From Deltaproteobacteria bacterium (lineage in GTDB: Bacteria; Desulfobacterota; Syntrophia; Syntrophales; UBA5619): a DNA stretch of 23,471 nt. The DNA is taken from the NCBI GenBank assembly GCA_021372695.1, contig JAJFTY010000175.1, positions 1-23,471 of the forward strand, read 5' to 3'. Position 1 is the first letter of the stretch, and each line of letters begins with the position of its first letter. The position numbers were made by a program, and so were the translations under genes. Of this stretch, positions 8,720 to 16,348 are shown piece by piece. The notes beneath the pieces are model-generated. The model saw nothing but the letters and a program-made list of their open reading frames with translations. It was not told where the DNA came from and did not search any database.

Positions 8720-8748
8720 TTGCGTTTCGCAAAGGCAGGGTGTAAAAA
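8720..8748 (+). promoter_or_regulatory. candidate promoter of the pilT-like/pilZ pair
   Basis: TTGCGT (8720-8725), a 17-bp spacer and TAAAAA (8743-8748) point toward the pilT-like gene, about 150 nt upstream of its start. The match to consensus is modest and other sites are possible. Confidence 0.3.
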
Positions 8749-8896
8749 TATTCGCCTTTCCGCCCCTGTTTTCGGCATCCGCCTTGGTTCTTTTCGTCTC
8801 CAGACGCCCACACATCCCGGATCATATTCGGCCGGAGCGGGCGGAAACGGCTCCTCATCGATGAAGGGCCGTCTCATCCACATCAGGAGGCCTTCT

Positions 8897-10132
8897 ATGC
8901 AGCGGTTCCAGAGTATCATCGGCAATGCCATCAAAGACGCCGTGTCGGATATCTACCTCACCGGCGGTCATCCGATGGTGCGGCGGAAACACGGCGCCAT
9001 CCAGTTTCATCCCGAGGTCCGGTTTTCGCATCAGGAGATCGACGACCTGGTCAAGAAGATGTTGACCCCCAAGCAGCTCCACATGTTCCAGCAGCGGAAA
9101 TCTCTGGACTACGCCATATCGGTCAGCGGCGCCCGCCTCCGCATCAACTTCTTCACGACGGCCAGAGGGGTCAGCCTGGCCATCCGCCTCCTTCCGGGGC
9201 ATATCCCGACGATCGAAGAGCTGAACCTTCACCCCTCTTTGCATGAAATCTCTAAGCTCAAGTCCGGGCTGGTTCTGACCTGCGGCGCCACCGGGGTCGG
9301 CAAGTCGACGACCGTCGCTTCCATCGTCAACGACATCAACAACAGCCGCCAGGCCCATATCGTCACCCTCGAAAACCCGATCGAATACCGCTTCCCGTCG
9401 GGGATGTCCTTCGTCCAGCAGCGGGAACTGGGACCGCATATGCCTTCCTTCGCCCAGGGGCTTCTCGACGTCCTGCGGGAAAATCCGGACGTCATCATCG
9501 TCGGCGAGCTGCGCGAAGCGGAGACGATGCAGCTCACGCTCAATGCGGCGGAGTCGGGGCACCTGGTCATCGCGACCCTGCACGCCTCCAATCCGGAAGA
9601 GGCCATCTACCGTCTGTGCAATGCCGTCCCCATCGAGTCGCAGAATGAAATCCGCTATCAGCTCGCCTCGACGCTGAACTGGCTCATCACGCAGCAACTG
9701 GTCAACATCGAGAAGGTTTCCTACCGCGTCCCCCTCCTGAGCATTGTCCGCGGGACCCAGTCGGTCCGGAATATCATCCGTGAAAACAAGCTTCCCCAAC
9801 TCAACAGTGCGGTCCAGATGGGGAAGAATGAGGGGATGTTCACGACGGAGCGTTATCTGAGCGAGTATCTGGAGACCCGCACCTCCTTCACCCCCTATGC
9901 ACAGGCCTTCCGACCCTCCATGGAGAGCAGCCAGGATGCCCTCTATCAGTCGCCGCTCACGGAGGATAGACCAGAGTCCACCGTCCCCACCCGGAAGTGG
10001 CAGGCAACGATGACCGGAGAAGAACCCATCATCGTCAAGACGCCGCAGTACAGCCACAATGAAATGGAGAACATGCTGACCATCGACGATGACGTGTCGC
10101 TCCAGGAGCTGATCAGCAAGATGAAATCATAG
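8897..10132 (+). CDS. PilT/PilU-like type IV pilus retraction ATPase
   Basis: A 411-aa hexameric secretion-type ATPase of the PilT family. Visible parts: N-terminal PAS-like half (AIKDAVSDIYLTGGHPMVRR), arginine-containing DYAISVSGARLRINFF, Walker A GATGVGKST (130-138), Asp box region IVTLENPIEY, Walker B-like DVIIVGELRE (198-207) and His box ESGHLVIATLHASNPEEA (219-236), then the AQQLV-like TQQLVNIEKVSYR. The last about 70 residues (from 340) are a polar extension beyond the usual PilT end. Chosen start: the ATG at 8897 with CAGGAGG 6 nt upstream; the open frame runs back to 8678 without support. It is coupled to a PilZ gene, with no other pilus genes nearby. It may be a PilU/PilT2-type accessory motor. 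Confidence 0.9.
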   Translation: MQRFQSIIGNAIKDAVSDIYLTGGHPMVRRKHGAIQFHPEVRFSHQEIDDLVKKMLTPKQLHMFQQRKSLDYAISVSGARLRINFFTTARGVSLAIRLLPGHIPTIEELNLHPSLHEISKLKSGLVLTCGATGVGKSTTVASIVNDINNSRQAHIVTLENPIEYRFPSGMSFVQQRELGPHMPSFAQGLLDVLRENPDVIIVGELREAETMQLTLNAAESGHLVIATLHASNPEEAIYRLCNAVPIESQNEIRYQLASTLNWLITQQLVNIEKVSYRVPLLSIVRGTQSVRNIIRENKLPQLNSAVQMGKNEGMFTTERYLSEYLETRTSFTPYAQAFRPSMESSQDALYQSPLTEDRPESTVPTRKWQATMTGEEPIIVKTPQYSHNEMENMLTIDDDVSLQELISKMKS

Positions 10133-10144
10133 GAGGAGCGGAAC

Positions 10145-10678
10145 ATGACGGCAGAGAACCAGAGGAGCTATCCCAGGGCGAATACGTTGCTGCCCTTTGC
10201 GGTGCGCCGCCTGGGGCCGGATGAATCTCGTGAACCCCGTTGCCGGATCGCGACGGACGTCATCGTCATCGACGACTCCCGCCCCCCCGTGTTGAAGGAT
10301 GAGTCGCTCGACCGGTGGCTGAACATGCTGAACGCCAAGCTGGACTACCTGATCCGTCAGGCCGCTCCCCAACGGGAACCCGTCGTATTCATGACCTTCG
10401 AACCCGTGAACATCAGCGCCGGCGGCATGAGCCTAGTTGCCGACGAACGGTTCGGCATCGGCGATATCCTGGAAATCCGGATCGTCCTCGAGACCTACCC
10501 GTCGAAAATTCTCTATTTTTACGGGGAACTGGTCAGGGTCGAGGCTGCGCCGCGGAAGAGCGGCGGCTACACCGCGAGTCTGAAGTTCCTGGGTATGGAT
10601 GACGACGTCCGCGACGAAATCCTGAAATTCGATTTCAAGAAACACCGGAAAAGACTGATCGGCAGCAAAAAGGCCTGA
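10145..10678 (+). CDS. PilZ-domain (c-di-GMP effector type) protein
   Basis: A 177-aa cytoplasmic protein. Both halves of the PilZ signature are present: RSYPR (residues 7-11, the RxxxR part) and NISAGG (the D/NxSxxG part), so c-di-GMP binding is plausible. Between them is an insertion of about 70 residues rich in predicted helix (DESLDRWLNMLNAKLDYLIRQ), as in PilZ proteins that oligomerise through a helical segment. The C-terminal beta strands (KILYFYGELVRVEAAP ... GGYTASLKFLGMDD) complete the barrel. Its AGGAGG ribosome site overlaps the TAG stop of the pilT-like gene and the gap is 12 nt, so translation is probably coupled. It likely regulates the motor or surface behaviour in response to c-di-GMP (inference). 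Confidence 0.88.
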   Translation: MTAENQRSYPRANTLLPFAVRRLGPDESREPRCRIATDVIVIDDSRPPVLKDESLDRWLNMLNAKLDYLIRQAAPQREPVVFMTFEPVNISAGGMSLVADERFGIGDILEIRIVLETYPSKILYFYGELVRVEAAPRKSGGYTASLKFLGMDDDVRDEILKFDFKKHRKRLIGSKKA

Positions 10679-10960
10679 TCTGCGTATCGGTCCGCATCAC
10701 TTCCCCGGTATAGGAGGCCCCTGCCTTGCCTTCGGCTGATCTGACTTGAAAATACGATTCGCTTCTTCAAGACGCAGTCCCGCCCTGGACCATAGTTTAT
10801 CCCTGCCATTATCCTTCCATGTGACCCTGATGGTCTTATTTTTATGAATTGGCTACGCTTCATTTGGCGTCAAGCCGTTCGCCGGTGGAGACTGAAAGAA
10901 ATCGCCCGGGATTTCTTTGAAACAGAAAGTCCGATGGTGAAAGGCGTCAGGAGGGAGCAT
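10679..10960 (+). other. non-coding gap before the small exported-peptide gene
   Basis: 282 bp with no supported gene. A short inverted repeat CTTGAA/TTCAAG flanks 10746-10771 and weak -10-like AT tracts lie around 10830-10845, but no promoter is convincing. An open frame from 10844 continues into the next gene; its first 39 residues are basic and have no ribosome site. Confidence 0.35.
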
Positions 10961-11119
10961 ATGAAGAAAATCAGGCTTCTCACAGCGTTCGTGTTCGTGT
11001 TGGTGGTCGTGGGTCTGGTATGGCTTTATGTGCCAAGGGCATTTGCGGACACAATCGATTTGACGACGGAATCGACAGCCCCGTTCTCTGCATTCACCGG
11101 TGGCAACGGTGCCGTCTGA
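10961..11119 (+). CDS. small exported peptide of unknown function
   Basis: A 52-aa product with a clear Sec signal: MKKIR, then a hydrophobic core (LLTAFVFVLVVVGLVWLYV) and a likely cut after RAFA, leaving about 23 residues rich in Thr/Ser/Gly/Ala (DTIDLTTESTAP...). A very strong CAGGAGGGAGC ribosome site precedes the ATG at 10961, and a strong terminator follows 35 nt after the stop, so this looks like a real monocistronic small gene. A longer frame starting at 10844 is less likely. I recognise no family. It could be a structural or signalling peptide, or the remnant of a longer secreted protein truncated at the TGA; the frame reads only about 10 more codons beyond it. Confidence 0.6.
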   Translation: MKKIRLLTAFVFVLVVVGLVWLYVPRAFADTIDLTTESTAPFSAFTGGNGAV

Positions 11120-11153
11120 GGTTCGATCGACCTTCGAAACGCGTCGGAATGAG

Positions 11154-11181
11154 GCAGGGCCGCAAACGCCCTGCTTTTTTT
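11154..11181 (+). terminator. intrinsic terminator after the small-peptide gene
   Basis: A perfect 7-bp stem GCAGGGC/GCCCTGC (11154-11160 with 11168-11174) with a 7-nt loop is followed directly by seven T residues. It works in the plus direction only. Confidence 0.85.
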
Positions 11182-11191
11182 GCCTTTTCTT

Positions 11192-11815
11192 TCAGGTGAA
11201 AAAGAGGCCGATCAGGCTCAGGATGATCCACCGGAAGAGACGGATGATCGGGTCCAGTGCGCCTAAATAAAGCAGGCCGATGATGATGAACAGGCCGTAG
11301 GGTTCTAGCCGGGCGAGAAGATAGGCGGTGCGGCCCGGCAGGAAGCCCATGAGGATCTTGGATCCGTCGAGGGGCGGGATGGGGATCAGGTTGAATGAGG
11401 CGAGCATGATGTTGATCTGGGCCAGATAGTAGAGGAGGAGCCCGATCGATCCCGAAGGCGCCGGAGCCAGCCAGCGAAGCAGCAGCACCGCCAGGAAGGC
11501 GAGAAGCAGATTCGCGATGATCCCCGCGGCGGAGACCCAGATGAGCCCGGCCCGGGTGTTCCGGACAAGGCCGAGGTCGACGGGGACCGGTTTAGCCCAT
11601 CCGAAACCGAAGATGAAGAGCATCGCCGTGCCGATGGGATCCAGGTGTTTCAGCGGATTGAGGGTCAGGCGGCCCATGGCTTTGGCCGTGGGGTCCCCCA
11701 TGCGGAAGGCCACCCAGCCGTGGGCCAACTCGTGCAGGATGATGGAATAGAGAAGCGGGACCGCCAGCAGCACAAAGGTCAGCGGATCCTGGATGAGAAG
11801 TCGTAGCAGGCCCAT
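11192..11815 (-). CDS. M50-family site-2 protease (membrane zinc metalloprotease)
   Basis: A 207-aa integral membrane protein of the compact, PDZ-less S2P group (YwhC/SREBP-S2P-like). The zinc site is HELAH (His28, Glu29, His32) in the second membrane segment, and the second motif is NLIPIPPLDGS (Asp150). GWAKPVPVD (72-80) and about five hydrophobic segments fit the family. The open frame reaches upstream to 12487, but that part overlaps the methylglyoxal synthase gene on the other strand. The ATG at 11815, with a G-rich ribosome site just before it, is the sensible start. It is divergent from mgsA. The substrate of such proteases cannot be told from sequence. Confidence 0.9.
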   Translation of the reverse strand: MGLLRLLIQDPLTFVLLAVPLLYSIILHELAHGWVAFRMGDPTAKAMGRLTLNPLKHLDPIGTAMLFIFGFGWAKPVPVDLGLVRNTRAGLIWVSAAGIIANLLLAFLAVLLLRWLAPAPSGSIGLLLYYLAQINIMLASFNLIPIPPLDGSKILMGFLPGRTAYLLARLEPYGLFIIIGLLYLGALDPIIRLFRWIILSLIGLFFT

Positions 11816-11971
11816 ATTCCCCCCCAAGTGGTGAGACTTCAGATGATTTAACGCTATCACAGAAGAGCTCGAACGCGCCAGATGAAAGAGAGCGGAGAGT
11901 GATCCATGGAAGACGGGGGCATCTTTCACGGATGATGCCCATGATATTCGGAGAAAAGAGGAGGTGCACCT

Positions 11972-12439
11972 GTGGCTGATCAAAGAATTGCGATGGAGCG
12001 TGACAAGAAGATTGCCCTTGTCGCGCACGACAACAAGAAACGGGATCTGGTCGATTGGGCCAAATTCAACCGGGACCTTCTGGCTCACCACAGGATATAC
12101 GCCACCGGGACGACCGGCGAGATATTGGAGCGGGAGCTCGGCCTCAAGATTGCAAAACTCCGCAGCGGTCCATTGGGCGGGGATCAGCAGATCGGCGCCA
12201 GGATCGCGGACGGGGATATCGATTTTCTGATTTTTTTCTGGGACCCGCTCGAACCGCAGCCTCACGACCCGGATGTGAAGGCGCTCCTGCGAATGGCGGT
12301 GGTCTGGAACATTCCCATCGCCTGCAATCGCTCTTCCGCGGATTTTATCATCTCCTCTCCCCTGATGGATGGGGATTACGAGCGTCTGCTGCCCGATTAC
12401 GATGCCTATCGGACCCGGAAGATCACCGGGTTGGAATGA
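11972..12439 (+). CDS. mgsA: methylglyoxal synthase
   Basis: A 155-aa cytoplasmic enzyme converting dihydroxyacetone phosphate to methylglyoxal and phosphate, a bypass of lower glycolysis used when sugar phosphates build up. All key residues fall at the same numbers as in the E. coli enzyme: His19-Asp20 in VAHDNKK, catalytic Asp71 in [11 protein letters not shown], Asp91 in [14 protein letters not shown], His98 and Asp101. The phosphate-binding TGTTG is at 45-49. The start is GTG at 11972, with AGGAGG 7 nt upstream. Flanked by a divergent protease and followed by a ThyX-family gene after 176 bp. Confidence 0.96.
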   Translation: MADQRIAMERDKKIALVAHDNKKRDLVDWAKFNRDLLAHHRIYATGTTGEILERELGLKIAKLRSGPLGGDQQIGARIADGDIDFLIFFWDPLEPQPHDPDVKALLRMAVVWNIPIACNRSSADFIISSPLMDGDYERLLPDYDAYRTRKITGLE

Positions 12440-12615
12440 CGTTTCCCAAGAGCGACATCGTCGCATAGGCATTGCACGGATGGTCACCGGAACCGACCCG
12501 GCCGGCGAAGAAGACCCGCACCCCCCGCGTCGGTTTCTGAGGGCAAGATTCTCTTGCCACCGGTTGCGGGCGATGGTATCGTGGCGCCTCTTCCGATCAA
12601 AAACGATGGGGGTGG

Positions 12616-14133
12616 ATGAAGGTGAAGCTCATTCTTGCAGGCCACAACATCGACCACGATATCATCCAGGAATTTCAGAATGCTGAGCCTGAGCGGCAGG
12701 ACCTGACGCCGGAGACCGTCGCGGCCGCCTACGCGCGGATCAGCCGGAACCCCCGACCGGTCAACGAACTCCGGCAGATCGCCCGGGGCGAGGTGGAGAA
12801 GGCGCGCGCCTCAAACCGGAATATCGTCTTCGACATGGGGCACAGCTCCATCGCCGAGCATGCCGTCTTCAACCTCGACATCCTGAAGGTCTCCCGCCTC
12901 GTGGTCGAGGAGATCGAGAGGTTCCGTCTCGCCTCCTATACGGAAAAATCGCAGCGTTATGTGCTGTTCCGGGACGACTTCGTGATCCCGGCCGAGGTTC
13001 GGGAAGCCGGCCTGGAAGAGGCCTTCGTCGCCGCCGTCCGGATGCAGAACGACTTCTACCATTCCCTCTATGAAAAGCTCCGCCCCTGGGTGTTCGACCG
13101 GAATCCGGAGCTTTCGGCCAATCCGGCGAATCGCCTGCTCCTTGAAGGGTGGGCCAAGGAGGATGCCCGGTACTGCCTGCCGCTCGCCACGGAAACCCAG
13201 CTCGGGATGACGGTCAACGCGAGGAACGTCGAGCTGATGATCCGGCGCCTGGCCGCAAGCCCCCTGCAGGAAGGGCAGGAGTGCAGCCGCCTTCTTTATG
13301 ACGCCACCAAGGCGGTCGCCCCATCGCTCGTCCGCTATACGGAGACCACCCCCTACGACTGCGAGACCCCGGCGGCGCTTCGGGCGGAAGCGGCCGGGAT
13401 CGTCGACCGATGGGCGGCCGTGTCATCCGCGGTCGCGAGAGAAGGGAGCGGCCGACCCGAGGCAGAAGCCGGGGCACGTGACGGGCTCGTCCGTCTGATC
13501 GACGCGACCCCTGCGGCCGACGAGAAGATTGTGGCCGCGCTCCTCCACAGCGCATCCCAGCTGCCGCTCGCGGAATGCCTTCGGATCGCGGGGCGTATGG
13601 AGCCAAAGGAGAAGAAATCGCTGATCGGGACGGCGCTCCGGCGGATGAAAGCCTATGACGTCGCCCCTCGGGAATTCGAGTATGCGGGCGGGACCTTCGA
13701 ACTCGTGATCAGTGCCACCTGCTTCGCCCAGGTGAAGCGGCACCGCATGGCCACGATCACGGTCCAGGGGTACGATCCGACGCTCGGCGTGACGGTGCCG
13801 CCTTCCATCACAGCAGTCGGCATGGAAAGCGCGTTCCGCGATATCTGCGGCCGGACTGAGGAGACCTGGGAACGGATCCGCCGCCAGACTCCGGCCGCGG
13901 CCGCCTATGTCCTGACGAACGCCCATCGGCGCCGGGTCGCGATCCGGGTCAGCGCCCGCGAGCTGTACCATTTCGCCCGCGTCCGCGCGGACCGACACGC
14001 CCAGTGGGATATTCGGGAGACGGCTGAGCGGATGGTCGAGCAGGGGAGGAGGGCGATGCCGCTCACGCTGATGCTGGCTTCCGGGAAGGACGGCTTTGAC
14101 GCGCTCCGCGGGCGGGTCTTCTCCGGCGACTGA
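12616..14133 (+). CDS. tandem-domain ThyX-family (FAD-dependent thymidylate synthase-like) protein
   Basis: A 505-aa protein, about twice the length of classical ThyX, with two ThyX-like halves. The N-terminal half has GHSSIAEHAVF (75-85), the signature RFRLASYTEKSQRY (102-115, matching RHRx7S except His to Phe) and LPLATETQLGMTVNARNVELMI. The C-terminal half has RHR (375-377) in VKRHRMATITVQGY, where the motif serine is lost, and SARELYHFARVRADRHAQWDIRE (446-468), resembling the ThyX C-terminal nucleotide-binding segment. ThyX makes dTMP from dUMP using methylene-tetrahydrofolate and FAD as a homotetramer. Here two complementary half-sites may have been fused. Activity as a thymidylate synthase is not certain. 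A GGGGGTGG ribosome site precedes the ATG at 12616. Confidence 0.85.
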   Translation: MKVKLILAGHNIDHDIIQEFQNAEPERQDLTPETVAAAYARISRNPRPVNELRQIARGEVEKARASNRNIVFDMGHSSIAEHAVFNLDILKVSRLVVEEIERFRLASYTEKSQRYVLFRDDFVIPAEVREAGLEEAFVAAVRMQNDFYHSLYEKLRPWVFDRNPELSANPANRLLLEGWAKEDARYCLPLATETQLGMTVNARNVELMIRRLAASPLQEGQECSRLLYDATKAVAPSLVRYTETTPYDCETPAALRAEAAGIVDRWAAVSSAVAREGSGRPEAEAGARDGLVRLIDATPAADEKIVAALLHSASQLPLAECLRIAGRMEPKEKKSLIGTALRRMKAYDVAPREFEYAGGTFELVISATCFAQVKRHRMATITVQGYDPTLGVTVPPSITAVGMESAFRDICGRTEETWERIRRQTPAAAAYVLTNAHRRRVAIRVSARELYHFARVRADRHAQWDIRETAERMVEQGRRAMPLTLMLASGKDGFDALRGRVFSGD

Positions 14134-14164
14134 CGGCTCCGAAAAAGAGGCTGGAGATCAAGCC

Positions 14165-14382
14165 ATGTTCGATATCGCTGCGGACATCTTCCGGGCTCTA
14201 ATCACGGCCGCGATCTTCTTCTAACTCCGATCGATACGCGGGAAAGAGCCCCCGCGCCTCCACAGGGCATAGATCTTCCTCGTCATCGGCTTCGGGCTCC
14301 TTCCCCTGGCGGCCTCCTCAACGTCGCCGACAATTTCCCCTCTCTCGGCAAGTGCACCGGGCCGGTCAGAGGTGATGCCTAG
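14165..14382 (+). pseudogene. decayed N-terminal fragment of a membrane sensor/GGDEF-type protein
   Basis: A good ribosome site (GGAG, 8 nt) precedes the ATG at 14165, but the frame MFDIAADIFRALITAAIFF stops at TAA (14222). Downstream, a second frame reads IFLVIGFGLLPLAA just after an in-frame TAG (possibly a former Trp codon). A third frame then reads LLNVADNFPSLGKCTGPVRGDA before a TAG at 14380. The string LL(D/N)xxDNFPSL...GD resembles, from memory, the N-terminal membrane region of some GGDEF and histidine-kinase sensors. At least one stop and one frameshift break it and the rest of the gene is missing. Identification is tentative; decay is visible directly. Confidence 0.45.
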
Positions 14383-14404
14383 GCGTTGAACGGTTTTGAA
14401 CGTC

Positions 14405-15160
14405 TCATCCCCGTCCGATGAGGGGCATCTTGGTCGCCATGATCGTCATAAACTGCACGTTGGCAGTGATCGGCAGGCCCGCCATGAGCACGACGGCATC
14501 GGCGATATTCTGCACGTCCATCATCGGTTCGGGCGCCATCTCACCGTTCGCCTGCTTTACGCCCGTGGCGATGCGCGCCGACATTTCGGTCAGAGCATTG
14601 CCGACGTCGATCTGGCCGCAGGCAATGTCGTATTTCCTGCCGTCGAGTGAGATGCTCCGGGTGAGCCCGGTAACCCCGTGTTTGGTCGCGGTGTAGGGCG
14701 CGGAGTCCGGGCGCGGCACATGAGACGAAACCGAACCGGTGTTGATGATTCGGCCGCCGCGCGGTTCCTGGTCTTTCATCATCCGGAACGCTGCCTGCGC
14801 GCAGAGGAACATGCCCGTGAGGTTCGTATCCACCACCGATTTCCACTGTTCATAGGTGAGATCCTCGAAGAGGACTCCGGCTACATTGACGCCGGCGTTG
14901 TTGAAAAGCAGATCGATGCGTCCGAAAGCCGCCCTGGTTTTCTGAAACAGACTCCGGACGGATTCGGGATCGCTGACATCGGCGGGAACAGCCAGAGCAC
15001 GTTGGCCCGCCCCCGCTTCCGCCACCGCCTTCTCCAGGAGCTCCGCGCGGCGTCCTACCAGCACGACGCGGTACCCCTCCTTCAACAGCGCAAGCGCCGT
15101 GGCTCTGCCGATTCCCGTTCCCGCGCCGGTGACGACGGCGACCTTCTGGTTTGAACCCAT
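14405..15160 (-). CDS. classical SDR-family NAD(P)-dependent oxidoreductase
   Basis: A 251-aa short-chain dehydrogenase, cytoplasmic. It shows the cofactor motif TGAGTGIG (11-18), ADVSD for adenine contact, NNAG (87-90), the catalytic serine in TGSVSS (about 143) and YTATK (Tyr156, Lys160). An Arg pair at 37-38 (VGRRAE) could favour NADPH but is not decisive. AGGAGG lies about 7 nt upstream of the ATG at 15160. It is the last gene of the minus-strand catabolic arm, 82 bp after the DenD-like gene. It probably oxidises or reduces a hydroxyl of the same sugar-derived substrate (inference). A small inverted repeat CTCATC/GATGAG overlaps its stop codon. Confidence 0.92.
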   Translation of the reverse strand: MGSNQKVAVVTGAGTGIGRATALALLKEGYRVVLVGRRAELLEKAVAEAGAGQRALAVPADVSDPESVRSLFQKTRAAFGRIDLLFNNAGVNVAGVLFEDLTYEQWKSVVDTNLTGMFLCAQAAFRMMKDQEPRGGRIINTGSVSSHVPRPDSAPYTATKHGVTGLTRSISLDGRKYDIACGQIDVGNALTEMSARIATGVKQANGEMAPEPMMDVQNIADAVVLMAGLPITANVQFMTIMATKMPLIGRG

Positions 15161-15242
15161 GATTTCCTCCTTGCGACTCTTTGCCGCTGATGCCGGAAAG
15201 AATTTGATCTCTCCGAGTCAGTGAATACCGAAACTGAGCCGG

Positions 15243-16229
15243 TCAGCCGGCGATATGGCCCCCCAATTCATCCTCGATATGGATACGGATGATCTCATCA
15301 AAACTCTTGTCGGCCCTGAAACCCAGCGAGGTTGCTCGGCGCGTGTCGAAATTTCGCGGCCAGCCGTCGACGATCCTGATGATTTTTTCATCTGCCTCCT
15401 CGCGGATGAGCTTGACCGCCTTGTCTCCGGCGACACGCCGTAACGCCTCGATCTCTTCGCCCACGGTGGCCGATAAACCTGGAGCTGAGAGCGTCCGCCG
15501 CCATCCCAGGGCATGCGAGTCGAGTTCGGCGGCGTGCAGCAGAAATCCGACCGCGGAACGCGGGCTCGCAAACCAGTGCCGTACGTCGCGGCTGACCGGC
15601 AGCACCGCTTCCCGTCCGGAAAGCGGCTCGCGCAGGATGTTGGAGAAGAACCCCGAGGCCGCCAGGTTCGGCTTGCCCGGGCGGATCACGATGGTGGGCA
15701 GCCGGATGCCGACGCCGTCCACGAACCCCCGCCGCGAATAGTCGTTGAGGAGCAACTCCACGATCGCCTTCTGCGTGCCGTAACTGGTCAGCGGGGTCGC
15801 GAAGAATTCGTCGCCGATCGCTTCGGGAAATGGTGCACCGAATACGGCGATCGAAGAGGTGAATACCAGCTTCGGGAAATAGGGCCGGTTGCCGCCCTCC
15901 AGTCGGATCGCCTCGAGCAGCAGGCGTGCGCCGTCAAGATTGATCCGGTAGCCCTTCTCGAAGTCGGCCTCCGCCTCGCCCGAAACGATGGCTGCCAGGT
16001 GGAATATGAGGTCGGGGCGCGAGGCAATCAGCGCCTGTGCCGTGCCGGGGGCGGAGAGATCGGCGGTCACGGTTTCGACAGTACCGGCGTGGGGCACCGG
16101 TTCCGGTTTGATCACGTCGGCAAGCGTCAGTTGGTCAATCTTTTTACCGCCAACCTGACCCGCCCTGACAAGGCCGGCGGTGAGCTTGCGACCGACCATC
16201 CCTGCGGCTCCGGTAATCAGAATATGCAT
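15243..16229 (-). CDS. denD: D-erythronate dehydrogenase-like NAD-dependent epimerase/dehydratase family enzyme (DenD type)
   Basis: A 328-aa extended SDR. Cofactor motif TGAAGMVG (6-13), FHLAAIVSGEAEADFEKGYRINLDG (76-100), SSIAVFGAPFPEAIGDEF (125-142), catalytic Tyr150/Lys154 in SYGTQKA, and RPGKPNLAASGFFSNILREPL are highly characteristic of the DenD group, which oxidises D-erythronate at C3 to feed the tetronate pathway. The start at 16229 (MHILITGAAG) has a G-rich ribosome site; the frame continues to 16295 without support. In known pathways DenD works with a kinase (OtnK), an isomerase and a decarboxylase; none of these is visible here. The exact substrate could therefore be a related sugar acid. 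GC content is clearly higher than in the gene upstream. Confidence 0.85.
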   Translation of the reverse strand: MHILITGAAGMVGRKLTAGLVRAGQVGGKKIDQLTLADVIKPEPVPHAGTVETVTADLSAPGTAQALIASRPDLIFHLAAIVSGEAEADFEKGYRINLDGARLLLEAIRLEGGNRPYFPKLVFTSSIAVFGAPFPEAIGDEFFATPLTSYGTQKAIVELLLNDYSRRGFVDGVGIRLPTIVIRPGKPNLAASGFFSNILREPLSGREAVLPVSRDVRHWFASPRSAVGFLLHAAELDSHALGWRRTLSAPGLSATVGEEIEALRRVAGDKAVKLIREEADEKIIRIVDGWPRNFDTRRATSLGFRADKSFDEIIRIHIEDELGGHIAG

Positions 16230-16279
16230 GCTGACCCCCCCCTTGTTGAAGTGATATCGATCTAGGTTGCTTTGGCAGC

Positions 16280-16308
16280 GAAGTACAGAAAACAATCTCG
16301 AAAGTCAA
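16280..16308 (-). promoter_or_regulatory. candidate internal promoter ahead of the DenD-like gene
   Basis: In the 119-bp gap upstream of the DenD-like gene, the minus strand shows TTGACT (16308-16303), 17 bp, then TACTTC (16285-16280). A perfect 10-bp palindrome CGTGCGCACG lies just upstream (16329-16338) and could be a regulator site. The -10 match is poor. Confidence 0.25.
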
Positions 16309-16348
16309 TAATATTTGGCAACTTGTGTCGTGCGCACGGCAAAAAAGG

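Larger units (their letters stand above)
8457..8896. other. divergent intergenic region between peptidase operon and pilT-like gene
   Basis: About 440 bp without a supported gene; several short open frames on both strands have no recognisable content. It holds a good minus-strand promoter for the peptidase/dpp operon (8601-8629), a weaker plus-strand promoter candidate (8720-8748) and, at 8884-8890, the CAGGAGG ribosome site of the pilT-like gene. No further structure was recognised. Confidence 0.5.

Noticed and set aside
8855..10057. Minus-strand open frame of 400 codons opposite the pilT-like gene
   Set aside because: Antisense to a gene with all PilT motifs; the translated product is compositionally biased and unrecognisable.
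10679..10960. c-di-GMP riboswitch upstream of the small-peptide gene, suggested by the PilZ context
   Set aside because: I could not find the conserved GEMM core or tetraloop-receptor arrangement; only weak short inverted repeats are present.
11117..11152. TGA read-through or selenocysteine at the end of the small exported-peptide gene
   Set aside because: Only about ten codons follow before another stop, and the hairpin further on is a plain terminator with a T run, not a SECIS-like element that I can support.
12542..12558. GGCAAGA/TCTTGCC hairpin before the ThyX-like gene as a terminator of mgsA
   Set aside because: The 7-bp stem has a 3-nt loop but no T run follows; it may be incidental.
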